Shown here one piece after another: positions 14,334 to 22,362 of a DNA stretch of 33,959 bases. Where the stretch lies: positions 1 through 33,959 of the forward strand of contig JAICQE010000020.1 in the NCBI GenBank assembly GCA_025938035.1, read 5' to 3'. How positions within the stretch are numbered: the first letter of the stretch is position 1; each line of letters begins with the position of its first letter. Below the pieces are notes generated by a model, which was not told the DNA's origin, ran no database searches, and saw only the letters and a program-made list of their open reading frames with translations. Position numbers and translations under genes: made by a program. This DNA comes from Vicinamibacteria bacterium. GTDB taxonomy: Bacteria; Acidobacteriota; Vicinamibacteria; Vicinamibacterales; UBA2999.

Positions 14334-16976
14334 CTATCGGGAAACGCCTGACCAGTTCAAGAGAATCGTAATCGGTGATGCGGGCATCTCGTCGAGCGGA
14401 AGGCGAACCAGAAACCGGCGTCCATCGCGTGTCGGCACCGCACCGGCGTTTGGGGACAACGGAAACAGTGAAACGGGCATGCCCGTGCGCACACTATCTG
14501 TCCGTTCATCGGTCGTCACCCGGAGCGCGACGATCTGTCCGTCCGTGCCGCGATAGACGATCTCCCGGCCACCGTCCGTCCAGTGCGGATTGATGCCGCC
14601 ATCGGTAGAAACCTGAACGGACGATCCCCTTCGCATGAACGGACGCACGAAGATCTCCATCCGGCCCGTCTCGTCCGATTGGTAGGCGATCCACCGGCCG
14701 TCCGGCGAAAACGCCGGACTGGCTTCCTCGGCCGGCGTCTGCACGACGACAATCGGCGTGGGGTCGCCGTCAATCGGCAGTGCCCAGATATCGCGCCTGG
14801 TCGTCGGCGTCTGGCTCGCATACGCGATATAGCGACCGTCGTGAGACCAGTCGCCTAGATTCTTGTTTTCGGTGTTTTCCAGGAGAGGACGCTCAGTATC
14901 AGGCTGGTCGACCGTCTTCACGTACAAATCATTGACCGCCGAGCCGCCGCTTCGCCGGCCGGTATAGAAAGCGATGCGCGTGCCATCCGGAGACCAGACA
15001 GGGCCGACGTCGGCCGTCGGATCGAATGTCATCCGCCGTTGCGTACCACGCACGAGATCGACGACCCAGATATCCTCGTTTCCGTCCACGACACGGACGA
15101 TTGCGGCGCGACCGCCATCCGCCGACAAGTCAAACGCCCGGGCCGGCATCGCGGTCGGCGGTCCCTCGACGGCGCTGATCTGCTTGCCGGTCCGGTCGAA
15201 CCAGACCAGGCGGCTCAATCGCGCGGGTGCGGTGCGATAGGCGATGCTTCCAGCGCCAGAGACGGACACCCCGATGGATGCGAACACGGCCGGATTGGTC
15301 GCAATGCTCTCGGCCACCGCCACTGGATCGCCACTCGCACGGGCAGCCTCGAGATCGACGCGCTGCGCCACCAGCGTATTGCCTCGCCCGTGAAGAACGC
15401 GATCGGGCGGCAGGAATACGCCGGCCGTCTCCGCGTCGAACAGTCGGCGTGACTCGCCACCGAGGACACCCAGATAGATTCCGCGTACACGCGAAGGACC
15501 GACGACGTAGTACAGGAACCGGCGGCCGTCGGGCAGGAAGTTCGGAAACCGATGGGTCGCATGGCCCGTTTCGAGACGGGTGACCTGTTCGATCGCGCCG
15601 CCCGAAGCCGATACACGCGAGATCGGTGAAGTATTTCCGCGCGTGAAAAGGATGTCCCCTCGAGCGCCCCAGCTGATCCCGAACGCGGTCGCTCCGTCCG
15701 CCAGCACCTGCAGATTTCCACCCGCGGCGTCGATGCGCCTCAGTTTCTGGTCGGCCCCGAACACGAGGGAGCGGCCGTCGGGGGACCATTGCATGTTTCC
15801 CGCGCGCTCGGTGCCCGGCAACGGCGCCGCCGAATCCGAGTCGAGCCGGCGAACCCAGATCTGTGTCTCGTTTTGGCTATTGCGGCCGAGGAATGCCGCA
15901 GTGCGCCCGTCCGGCGATAGCGCGAATGAAAGCGCCTGAGAGATATTCAGGGGCGCGGCGGCATCGATCTGCAAGCGCAATTCCGGCGGCGATGGCGAGC
16001 GCCTCAGCATTGCCGTGATCACGACAGCCGCAACAGCGATCGTCAGCAGCGCCGCCGCCCAGGCAATCCGCTCACGGGCCGGCGACCGGGCCGCCAGCGG
16101 CCGTGGACTGGTCGCTGGCACCTCCAACGCGTCGTCGATATAGGCCTGCGCGTCACCGATATCGCGCAAACGGCGCTTCGGATCCTTCTGCAGGCAGCGT
16201 TCAAGGAGACGGCGAACCGCTGCGGGCGTCTCCCCCGGCAGCAGCACCCAATTGGGATCCGACTTGATGACGCCCGCCAGCACCTCCGATATATCGCCGC
16301 CGTCGAACGCCCGGCGGCCGGCCAGCATCTCGAACAGGACACAACCGAACGCCCACACGTCCGCACGCTTGTCGACGATCCGGCCGCGTGCCTGCTCGGG
16401 TGCCATGTAGGCGGCGGTGCCGAGAATGACTCCGACGCGCGTACCCGCGATGCTCAGCGTGGGCGACATCGACGAATCGCTCGCTGGCGCATCCCCATCG
16501 ATCTCCTTGGCGAGGCCGAAATCCAGGACCTTGACGGTCCCGTCGTCGCGAAGCTTGATGTTGGCGGGCTTCAAGTCGCGATGGACGATGCCCCGCTCGT
16601 GGGCCGCATCAAGAGCCGAGATGATCTGGCGCGCGATCGCCAGCACATCGTCCATGGCGAGCGGCTGTCCCGCAATCCGATCGGCGAGCGTCGGACCTTC
16701 GACGAGTTCCATGACGATTGCCGGAGCGCTTCCAGCGTCTTCCAGACCGTAAATCGCCGCGATGTTGGGGTGGTTCAGCGACGCCAGCAAATGCGCTTCG
16801 CGCTTGAACCGCGCGAGCCGCTCGGCGTCGGCGACGAACGCCTCAGGAAGGATCTTCAGCGCGACGTCGCGCTCGAGCCGCGTATCGTGCGCCCGATACA
16901 CTTCTCCCATTCCTCCCGCGCCGATGGACGAGACTACGTTGTACGCGCCAAGTCGTGCGCCAGGTGAAAGGGACAT
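14334..16976 (-). CDS. Membrane Ser/Thr protein kinase with WD40/TolB-like propeller sensor
   Basis: The product is 880 residues. The Hanks-type kinase domain covers about 9-280: glycine loop GAGGMGEVY (19-27), ATP lysine K41 (VALKIL), catalytic HRDLKPAN (132-139), DFG (152-154) and APE-like MAPEQ (191-195), all intact. One transmembrane helix lies near 304-324. The exported C-terminal half (330-880) is a beta-propeller of WD40-like/TolB repeats, each with SPDG/R-type turns (LSPDGRTAAFLG, WSPDGRSLVFG, FSPDGRWIAYQSD). This architecture is typical of Acidobacteriota, where the propeller presumably senses an envelope signal. Its closest partner in the window is the kinase at 29665. No phosphatase gene is adjacent. 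Confidence 0.93.
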   Translation of the reverse strand: MSLSPGARLGAYNVVSSIGAGGMGEVYRAHDTRLERDVALKILPEAFVADAERLARFKREAHLLASLNHPNIAAIYGLEDAGSAPAIVMELVEGPTLADRIAGQPLAMDDVLAIARQIISALDAAHERGIVHRDLKPANIKLRDDGTVKVLDFGLAKEIDGDAPASDSSMSPTLSIAGTRVGVILGTAAYMAPEQARGRIVDKRADVWAFGCVLFEMLAGRRAFDGGDISEVLAGVIKSDPNWVLLPGETPAAVRRLLERCLQKDPKRRLRDIGDAQAYIDDALEVPATSPRPLAARSPARERIAWAAALLTIAVAAVVITAMLRRSPSPPELRLQIDAAAPLNISQALSFALSPDGRTAAFLGRNSQNETQIWVRRLDSDSAAPLPGTERAGNMQWSPDGRSLVFGADQKLRRIDAAGGNLQVLADGATAFGISWGARGDILFTRGNTSPISRVSASGGAIEQVTRLETGHATHRFPNFLPDGRRFLYYVVGPSRVRGIYLGVLGGESRRLFDAETAGVFLPPDRVLHGRGNTLVAQRVDLEAARASGDPVAVAESIATNPAVFASIGVSVSGAGSIAYRTAPARLSRLVWFDRTGKQISAVEGPPTAMPARAFDLSADGGRAAIVRVVDGNEDIWVVDLVRGTQRRMTFDPTADVGPVWSPDGTRIAFYTGRRSGGSAVNDLYVKTVDQPDTERPLLENTENKNLGDWSHDGRYIAYASQTPTTRRDIWALPIDGDPTPIVVVQTPAEEASPAFSPDGRWIAYQSDETGRMEIFVRPFMRRGSSVQVSTDGGINPHWTDGGREIVYRGTDGQIVALRVTTDERTDSVRTGMPVSLFPLSPNAGAVPTRDGRRFLVRLPLDEMPASPITILLNWSGVSR

Positions 16977-17024
16977 CAGGCCTGCTGTGATGCGCGGATC
17001 CTATCAGTACGTGATTCAACGAGC

Positions 17025-17042
17025 GTCCGCCTGAAGGCGGAC
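17025..17042. repeat. Short palindrome GTCCGCC-TGAA-GGCGGAC with ACTACGA flank (copy 3)
   Basis: Same 18 bases as at 3625. The CTA of its CTACGAG flank (17044-17046) is read on the minus strand as the TAG stop of the MetE-like gene. Confidence 0.9.
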
Positions 17043-17043
17043 A

Positions 17044-18306
17044 CTACGAGGACCAGAGCTGTTGTGAAGCCAGCCGCGCGCCGTCGGCGAGCGACTGCAA
17101 CTTCGCCCATGCCAGGGATGCGTGGATCCGGCCGCCGAGGCCGCAGTCGGTGCCGGCGATGACGTTCTCGCGGCCGACGAGCTGCGCGTACCGAACGATC
17201 CGATCCGCCACGACCTCCGGGTGCTCCACGACGTTGGTCGCGTGCGACACGACGCCGGGAATCAGAATCTTCCCCTCGGGCAGCTTGACGTCGCGCCAGA
17301 CCTTCCACTCGTGCTCGTGGCGCACGTTCCCCGCCTCGAGCGAATACGCGCCCGCCTGGATTGTCAGCAGCAGATCGACGATGTCGCGCAGCGGAATATC
17401 GGTCAGGTGGGGCCCATGCCAGCTTCCCCAGCACATGTGATACCGGACGCGGTCTTCGGGGATGCCGGCAAGCGCATGGTTCAGCGCGTCGATGCAGAGG
17501 CGTGCATAGGCGCGGTATTCCTCGATCGTCACCGACGGATCCATCGCGTCCCAGTTCTCCGCCATGCCCGGGTCGTCGACCTGGAGGATGAAGCCCGCGT
17601 CAGTGATCGCGCGGTACTCGACCCGGAGTGCGTCGGCGATCGCAAAGAGAAACTCCTCCTGCGTCCTGTAGCAGCGGTTCTGATCGCGGCCGAATGTACC
17701 GGGGGCAGGCGATGTCATGAAGGCATCGGGCGCGTCGTCGCCTTCCTTCCGGCTGAAGCCGGAAGCTACGAGGGCGGCGCGCAGGTTGTCGATATCCGCC
17801 TGCAGCGCGTCGTGACCGCGGTAAGCCACCGGACCGACGATCGGGCGACCCATCGGCCGTGGTCCGCCTCCGAACATCTCGCGATCGATGTCCGCGTACA
17901 GCTCGGGGAACGCCTGCCGATCGCGGCGGTTCTTGAAACTGCCAGGCTTGATGGTTGCGTCGGGATCGCTGGCATCCGTGAAGCGGTGCCCGACGGGCTC
18001 CCCGTCCTCGAATCCGGTGAAGCGTTCGATCACATAGCTGATCCACGCGCCGTAATCGAGGCGCGTGCGCATCGCCTTCCCGAACTCGCCGTCGTTGACG
18101 ATATCGATGCCGAGCTGTATTTGACGATCGACGACGTCCCGGACCGCGCTGCGGAGGCGCTGCCGATGGAGCGCCGCTACCGGGTGCGTCGCTTCCGGCT
18201 CTCGCCGGAAGGAGCCAGCACGCTCAGCGTTGAGGGCGAGGAGATCGTCGGGGCGCGGCAGCGCCCCCGCGTGGGTGGTGAGAATCCTGGATTTGCTGCG
18301 ATTCAT
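17044..18306 (-). CDS. MetE/UROD-like zinc-dependent transferase
   Basis: The product is 420 residues with the C-terminal-domain fold of cobalamin-independent methionine synthase (a TIM barrel). The first strand is TTHAGALPRP and then IQLGIDIVNDGEFGK. Zinc ligands as in MetE can be placed: H290 and C292 (YHMCWGSWHGPH), E324 (LEAGN) and C388 (GTDCGLGG). It lacks the N-terminal half of MetE, so it is a short paralogue of the kind that moves methyl or alkyl groups on thiols; the substrate is not clear. Two palindromes sit in frame at residues 31-38 and 181-190 (ASGFSRKEG), the second being CTTCCGGC-TGAA-GCCGGAAG. ATG 18306; no clear Shine-Dalgarno. The stop lies in a repeat flank. Confidence 0.85.
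   Translation of the reverse strand: MNRSKSRILTTHAGALPRPDDLLALNAERAGSFRREPEATHPVAALHRQRLRSAVRDVVDRQIQLGIDIVNDGEFGKAMRTRLDYGAWISYVIERFTGFEDGEPVGHRFTDASDPDATIKPGSFKNRRDRQAFPELYADIDREMFGGGPRPMGRPIVGPVAYRGHDALQADIDNLRAALVASGFSRKEGDDAPDAFMTSPAPGTFGRDQNRCYRTQEEFLFAIADALRVEYRAITDAGFILQVDDPGMAENWDAMDPSVTIEEYRAYARLCIDALNHALAGIPEDRVRYHMCWGSWHGPHLTDIPLRDIVDLLLTIQAGAYSLEAGNVRHEHEWKVWRDVKLPEGKILIPGVVSHATNVVEHPEVVADRIVRYAQLVGRENVIAGTDCGLGGRIHASLAWAKLQSLADGARLASQQLWSS
17746..17765. repeat. Palindrome CTTCCGGC-TGAA-GCCGGAAG inside the MetE-like gene
   Basis: An 8-bp perfect stem with TGAA loop, followed by CTACGAG. Loop and flank match the GTCCGCC-type copies, so this is a variant of the same family carried in frame in a coding sequence. 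Confidence 0.8.
18192..18211. repeat. Second hairpin in the MetE-like gene, CTTCCGGC-TCTC-GCCGGAAG
   Basis: The stem equals that at 17746 but the loop is TCTC and the CTACGA flank is absent. It encodes SFRREPE near residues 32-38. It may be a decayed copy or coincidence. Confidence 0.55.
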
Positions 18307-18309
18307 GCC

Positions 18310-18387
18310 GGGTTCAAATGGTGCAAGAGGTTCAAGGGGTGCATTGGATCCTCATGCACCCTCTGAACCTCTTGAACCTCCTGAACC
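18310..18387. repeat. Inverted 9-bp repeat arrays (TTGAACCTC) between two minus-strand genes
   Basis: Degenerate units of GGTTCAAGA (left, 18310-18344) face CTTGAACCT-type units (right, 18352-18387), separated by a short spacer. They can pair into a long hairpin. The element fills the gap between the DUF6152-SIGRW fusion gene and the start of the MetE-like gene, so it may attenuate or terminate transcription between them. Confidence 0.85.
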
Positions 18388-19604
18388 TATTTTTTCAGTC
18401 CGGTCTGTTTCGAGTAATCCAGATCCTTCTGTTCCTTGCATTCGTCTTTGGCGTACGGCGCGTCCGCCGGCATCAACGGTGCCTCGTTACTGGCGGTGGC
18501 TTTGCCTTTCAGGTAGTCCGGATCCTCGGCTTCCCATGTACGCGAGAGCTGCCACGTCTTCGGATCGAGCGTGAACCGTTCGACGACGTGCAGCTTTTCG
18601 CCATGGCGGGTATTTCCGTTCAACACGCCGGGCAGGAAGCCGATCGTATCCACCACCAGCGTATCGCCCTCCCAGCGCCCGATCGAATGCCCGGCGCGCG
18701 TCGGCTTCACGTTCGCCGGATGCTGTTTCATGTTCATGTAGACGGTCCGTTTCAGATTCAACTGGCCGTACTCGATGACGATCGTGTCCCGGTTCTGCGT
18801 GATCCGGTTGACCGGGCCGTCGAACGTCCAGTCGAAGATGATGCTCGTCGTCTCGCACTTGAAGCGCGGGTTGTCCGCCTGGGTCATCGCGTCGGCTTCC
18901 TTGATGGCCCGTTCAGTCAGTTCGGCGCCGTTGAACATGCGCGGCCCGCCTGCACCGCGTCCACGGCCCGCGGCCGCTCCCCCGCGGCCCGCTGCCGGCG
19001 CGCCAGCGCCGCCGGCGCGCGCCTGAGGCGGAGTTTCAGGCGGCCGTTCACCAATCGTGCTGAGCCGCTGGAGACCGCCGCCGACACCGCGCGGATCCCG
19101 CATCACGACCTGTTCGGGCGCCCAGTCGCCGCTGATGTTCGGCTCGCCGCTCGGCCGTCGGGCCGGCCGATTGAGGAGGTTCACGGCATTGACCTGACCG
19201 CGGACTTCCTTGACGGAGCCGCCGGCCTTGACGTACTGCCCATAGCGATCCATGCGCGACCCATTGGCAAACATGATCGTCTGCAGGTAGCACGACGCCA
19301 CGTCCGCGCGATCGGGCGAAGCCGTAATGTCCACCTTCTCGCCGGCCTTGAACAGCTCGGGCGACCAGCCGGAGCGCCGCAGCACGTGCGCCGAGCGCAG
19401 CTCGCAGCGGTGCTTCATGACCTTGCCATTCTCGGTGGTCTCGAAATAGAGCCAGCCGTGCGGGTTCAGAAACTCGACCTTCGTCAGCCTGGCGCCCGGA
19501 TACGACACGGTCTTGTTCAGCTCGAACGTGCCGGCGCCGTGATGCGCGAACGCGGGCACCGCGAGGGCGATGGTCGCCGCAAACAGGATGGTCGAACGCA
19601 GCAT
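18387..19604 (-). CDS. DUF6152-SIGRW fusion protein, exported
   Basis: The product is 405 residues with signal peptide 1-20. Residues 21-115 form a DUF6152 domain: HHGAGTFELN at 21-30, FLNPHGWLYFE at 45-55, HVLRRSGW at 73-80. A Gly/Ala/Arg-rich linker follows (195-221). The C-terminal part has the SIGRW blocks: SIGRWEGDTLVVDTIGF at 307-323, LHVVERFTLD and DPDYL. So a single chain joins the two families encoded separately at 7337/7747 and 12481/13398, a strong hint that they act together. The ATG at 19604 has a GAGGAG 8 bases upstream, the best-supported start of this block. Function unknown. Confidence 0.9.
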   Translation of the reverse strand: MLRSTILFAATIALAVPAFAHHGAGTFELNKTVSYPGARLTKVEFLNPHGWLYFETTENGKVMKHRCELRSAHVLRRSGWSPELFKAGEKVDITASPDRADVASCYLQTIMFANGSRMDRYGQYVKAGGSVKEVRGQVNAVNLLNRPARRPSGEPNISGDWAPEQVVMRDPRGVGGGLQRLSTIGERPPETPPQARAGGAGAPAAGRGGAAAGRGRGAGGPRMFNGAELTERAIKEADAMTQADNPRFKCETTSIIFDWTFDGPVNRITQNRDTIVIEYGQLNLKRTVYMNMKQHPANVKPTRAGHSIGRWEGDTLVVDTIGFLPGVLNGNTRHGEKLHVVERFTLDPKTWQLSRTWEAEDPDYLKGKATASNEAPLMPADAPYAKDECKEQKDLDYSKQTGLKK

Positions 19605-19640
19605 GTGGATTCTCCTCGGCTATATCTTACGAGCAAGGCC

Positions 19641-20438
19641 CTACCGATCTTTACGGCTCGCCCACTTTTCGTTGTCGCAGTGATGTTCGAGCAAATCCGT
19701 GTCGGGCAGCAGATTGAACCGCACCGTCGTGGACCACGGCCGCGTGAACGTCTTCGGGTCGTCGAACGAAAACTGAATCTCCATGTGGCCGAAATCGGTG
19801 CGCCGCAGCCGTTCGGTCGTCCGCAGCGCCTCGCTGTGCGGCATCCCCGACGCGTCGAGCCACGATTTGTCGTTGAACCCCGCGGTCTCGATCACGAACG
19901 TGTCGCCGTCCCATCGCCCGATTGAGTAGCCGAGCCATGCCGGCTGTGGATCGACGGGGAGCGTCCGGCCGTCGGTAAAGACCTGCCGCCAGTTGTTGAA
20001 TTCCTCATACAGAATCACCGTCAGCCCGGCGGTCTGGACGAGCTTGAACGGCAGCGTGCGCGTCAGCATCGCATCGGGAATCCCGTGCGGCAGACAGCGC
20101 TCGGTCGGCGCGCCGACGCCGAGCGCCTTCGCCCGCTCCTCGCGCACCGCCTTCGCCCACGGCTGGAAGGGCGCCCCGCCGGGGAGATCCGCATCGATGT
20201 TGTAAACGTACTTGGAGCGGACCCGGCCGTCGGTTTCCATCACGCGATCGCCCACGACTTCCCACACGCCGGACAGGTCAGGCTTGCCGTCAGCGGTTCG
20301 CGGGACCGGCGCCGCCAGATTCGGCCGTCCATCCGGCAGCCGCGGCGTCCCCGGCGTGCGGTGGTCCAGCCACTGCGCGTGAACAGCAATCGACGCGCAC
20401 GTCAGCACGGCGAGCAGCGCAGGTAAGAAGCGGCTCAT
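19641..20438 (-). CDS. Exported SIGRW-family protein
   Basis: The product is 265 residues, signal peptide MSRFLPALLAVLTCASIAVHA. Typical blocks follow: PRLPDGRPNLAAPVPRTADGKPDLSGVWE, ERCLPHGIPDAML, LTVILYEEFNNWRQVFTDGR, SIGRWDGDTFVIETAGFND, TTERLRRTDFGHMEI and DPKTFTRPW. It is most like the paralogue at 20576, which is divergently encoded across a 137-base gap containing a long hairpin. It ends 36 bases before the start of the fusion gene downstream, so the two may be co-transcribed. No clear Shine-Dalgarno precedes the ATG. No known reaction. Confidence 0.85.
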   Translation of the reverse strand: MSRFLPALLAVLTCASIAVHAQWLDHRTPGTPRLPDGRPNLAAPVPRTADGKPDLSGVWEVVGDRVMETDGRVRSKYVYNIDADLPGGAPFQPWAKAVREERAKALGVGAPTERCLPHGIPDAMLTRTLPFKLVQTAGLTVILYEEFNNWRQVFTDGRTLPVDPQPAWLGYSIGRWDGDTFVIETAGFNDKSWLDASGMPHSEALRTTERLRRTDFGHMEIQFSFDDPKTFTRPWSTTVRFNLLPDTDLLEHHCDNEKWASRKDR

Positions 20439-20461
20439 TTGGCGGAGAGTTTATACAGAAA

Positions 20462-20533
20462 CGACACACCGAGACACTGAGGTCACCGAGGCTCTTCAGG
20501 TTGGTCTCGGTACCTCGGTGCCTCGGTGTGTCG
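20462..20533. repeat. Long inverted repeat of 8-bp units in a divergent gap
   Basis: The left arm 20462-20490 and right arm 20506-20533 (CTCGGTGC-type 8-base units) are near-perfect reverse complements, separated by a loop of about 15 bases. The stem is about 28 bp. It sits between the divergent genes at 20438 and 20576, in the zone where promoters would be expected. Confidence 0.88.
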
Positions 20534-20575
20534 CATTCGCACTAAGGTAAAATTCGCGCCGTGAGCGGAGGAACC

Positions 20576-21388
20576 ATGGCGGGGAGATCTGGGAAAATCG
20601 CGCGGGTCGCGCTCTCGTGGACCGCGGTGCTGTGGATGGGCGCATCCAGCCTCGATGCGCAGTGGCCATCGTATCCGTGGAAGAACGTGCCGCGGCTGCC
20701 AAACGGCAGGATCGACATGAACGCGCCGCCGCCGCGGACTGCCGACGGCAAGCCCGACCTGTCGGGCTTCTGGATGCCCGGCGCGACGATCAGGGATCAG
20801 GTGAAGTGGCTGCTCAACTTCGCCGCCGACATGAAGCCGGAAGACATCCCGCTGCAGCCGTGGGCACGCCAGTTGTACAACGAGCGCATCGCCGAGAACG
20901 GCAAGGACCATCCCGGCGTCCGCTGCTGGCCCTCCGGCATCCCCGAAAAGCTGACGATTCCAGACGGGCTGAAGCTGGTGCACACTCGCGACGTCATGCT
21001 CTTCCTCCACGAGTCGCGCACCATCTACCGTCAGGTCTTCACCGATGGACGGCCGCTGCCAACGCCGGAACAGGCGCAGCCGATGTGGATGGGCTATTCG
21101 ATTGGCCACTGGGAAGGCGACGAATTCGTCGTCACCACGGTCATGCAGAACGGCAAGACGTGGCTCGACATGCGCGGCCTCCCTGGAACCGAAGCGTTGA
21201 AAGTGACCGAGCGCTACACCAGACCGACCATGGGCCGCATGAACATCAAGGTGACGATCGACGATCCGAAGGCATACACAAGGCCATGGGACCAGACGAT
21301 CATCTGGCGGCTCGAGCCGGACACGGATCTGATCGAAAGCATCTGCGAGGAGAACAATCGGGATCTTCCTCATATGGTTGGCAAGTAG
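20576..21388 (+). CDS. Exported SIGRW-family protein
   Basis: The product is 270 residues with a signal peptide ending SSLDAQ. Blocks: PRLPNGRIDMNAPPPRTADGKPDLSGFWMP, VRCWPSGIPEKL, TIYRQVFTDGRPLP, SIGHWEGDEFVVTTV, LKVTERYTRPTMGRM and DPKAYTRPWDQT. It is the closest relative of the divergent gene at 19641, which suggests an old inverted duplication. The ATG at 20576 has GGAGG 4-5 bases upstream, preferred to a GTG at 20561. A heptamer array follows its stop. Function unknown. Confidence 0.86.
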   Translation: MAGRSGKIARVALSWTAVLWMGASSLDAQWPSYPWKNVPRLPNGRIDMNAPPPRTADGKPDLSGFWMPGATIRDQVKWLLNFAADMKPEDIPLQPWARQLYNERIAENGKDHPGVRCWPSGIPEKLTIPDGLKLVHTRDVMLFLHESRTIYRQVFTDGRPLPTPEQAQPMWMGYSIGHWEGDEFVVTTVMQNGKTWLDMRGLPGTEALKVTERYTRPTMGRMNIKVTIDDPKAYTRPWDQTIIWRLEPDTDLIESICEENNRDLPHMVGK

Positions 21389-21393
21389 GGACC

Positions 21394-21435
21394 AGGGATC
21401 AGGGATCAGGGATCAGGGATCAGGGATCAGGGATC
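21394..21435. repeat. Heptanucleotide array AGGGATC (6 copies)
   Basis: Six identical units lie between the SIGRW gene stop and the AGGAG ribosome binding site of the metallo-beta-lactamase-fold gene. The ATG at 21454 is 18 bases beyond. Same unit and strand as the arrays at 6409, 7268 and 13358. Confidence 0.95.
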
Positions 21436-21453
21436 AGACGTCAGGAGAGAGCA

Positions 21454-22362
21454 ATGAATTTGAACCGCCGTGAGTTCGTCGTATTGTCCTCATTGGGATT
21501 CGCGGGTGCGCTGAGCCCGCGATCGCTTTTCGCGCAGGCGCCGGCACAGGCCCCGACCGTTCCTGAGTTCAAGGACGTGCGCCGCAACGTCGGCGTCTTC
21601 ACCGCGCGCGGCGGAACCATCGGCTATCTCCTGACGGGCGATGCGTTCGTTGTCGTCGACAGCCAGTTCGCCGACACCGCGCCGCTGTTCCTCAAGGGGA
21701 TGCAGCCGCAGACGACGCGGAAGATCGACTTCCTGATCCATTCCCACCACCATCCCGATCACACCGGCGGCAACAAGGCCATGCAGCCCAACGTGGCCAA
21801 GATCGTCGCGCACGCCAACGTGCCGGGACTGCAGAAGAAGCAGGCGGCCACGCAGAAGAGCGAGGCCAACCAGGCCTATGCGGACACGACGTTCGACAAG
21901 GACTGGAAGGCGTCGGTCGGGAAGGAAACCGTGTCGGCGCGCTATTACGGCCCCGCGCACACCAGCGGCGACATCGCGATCACGTTCGAGAACGCGAACA
22001 TCGTGCACCTCGGCGACCTCATGTCGTTCCAGCGCAACCCGCGCGCCGACCGGCCGGCCGGGGCGTCGGTCCCGAACTGGATCCCGGTGCTGGAGCGGAT
22101 CGTCAAGGATCACGGCGGCGACACGGTCTACATCTTCGGCCACTCGAAGGTCGGGGAGCGCGTGACGGGATCCAGCAAGGACGTGCTCGAACTGCGCGAC
22201 TACCTCAGCGCGCTGGTCGACTTCGCGAAGAAACAGATCGCGGCCGGAAAATCGCAGGACGAGATCGTCAAGGGGACGATGGCGATTCCCGGCTTCGAGC
22301 GCTACGAAGGAACCCCCGTCGCGCTCGAAGCGGCGTATCTGGAGCTATCGGGCAAGGGATAG
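21454..22362 (+). CDS. Tat-exported metallo-beta-lactamase-fold hydrolase
   Basis: The product is 302 residues. The N-terminus NLNRREFVVLSSLGFAGAL is a twin-arginine signal (RREF), so the folded, probably metal-loaded protein would be exported. The dinuclear-metal motif is SHHHPDHTGG (HxHxDH). HTSGD gives the third His, HLGDLM the bridging Asp and GHSKVG the last His. The family includes beta-lactamases, glyoxalase II-like thioesterases and lactonases; which applies here cannot be read. AGGAG is 8 bases before the ATG. Its 3' end overlaps the convergent gene by 18 bases. Confidence 0.9.
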   Translation: MNLNRREFVVLSSLGFAGALSPRSLFAQAPAQAPTVPEFKDVRRNVGVFTARGGTIGYLLTGDAFVVVDSQFADTAPLFLKGMQPQTTRKIDFLIHSHHHPDHTGGNKAMQPNVAKIVAHANVPGLQKKQAATQKSEANQAYADTTFDKDWKASVGKETVSARYYGPAHTSGDIAITFENANIVHLGDLMSFQRNPRADRPAGASVPNWIPVLERIVKDHGGDTVYIFGHSKVGERVTGSSKDVLELRDYLSALVDFAKKQIAAGKSQDEIVKGTMAIPGFERYEGTPVALEAAYLELSGKG

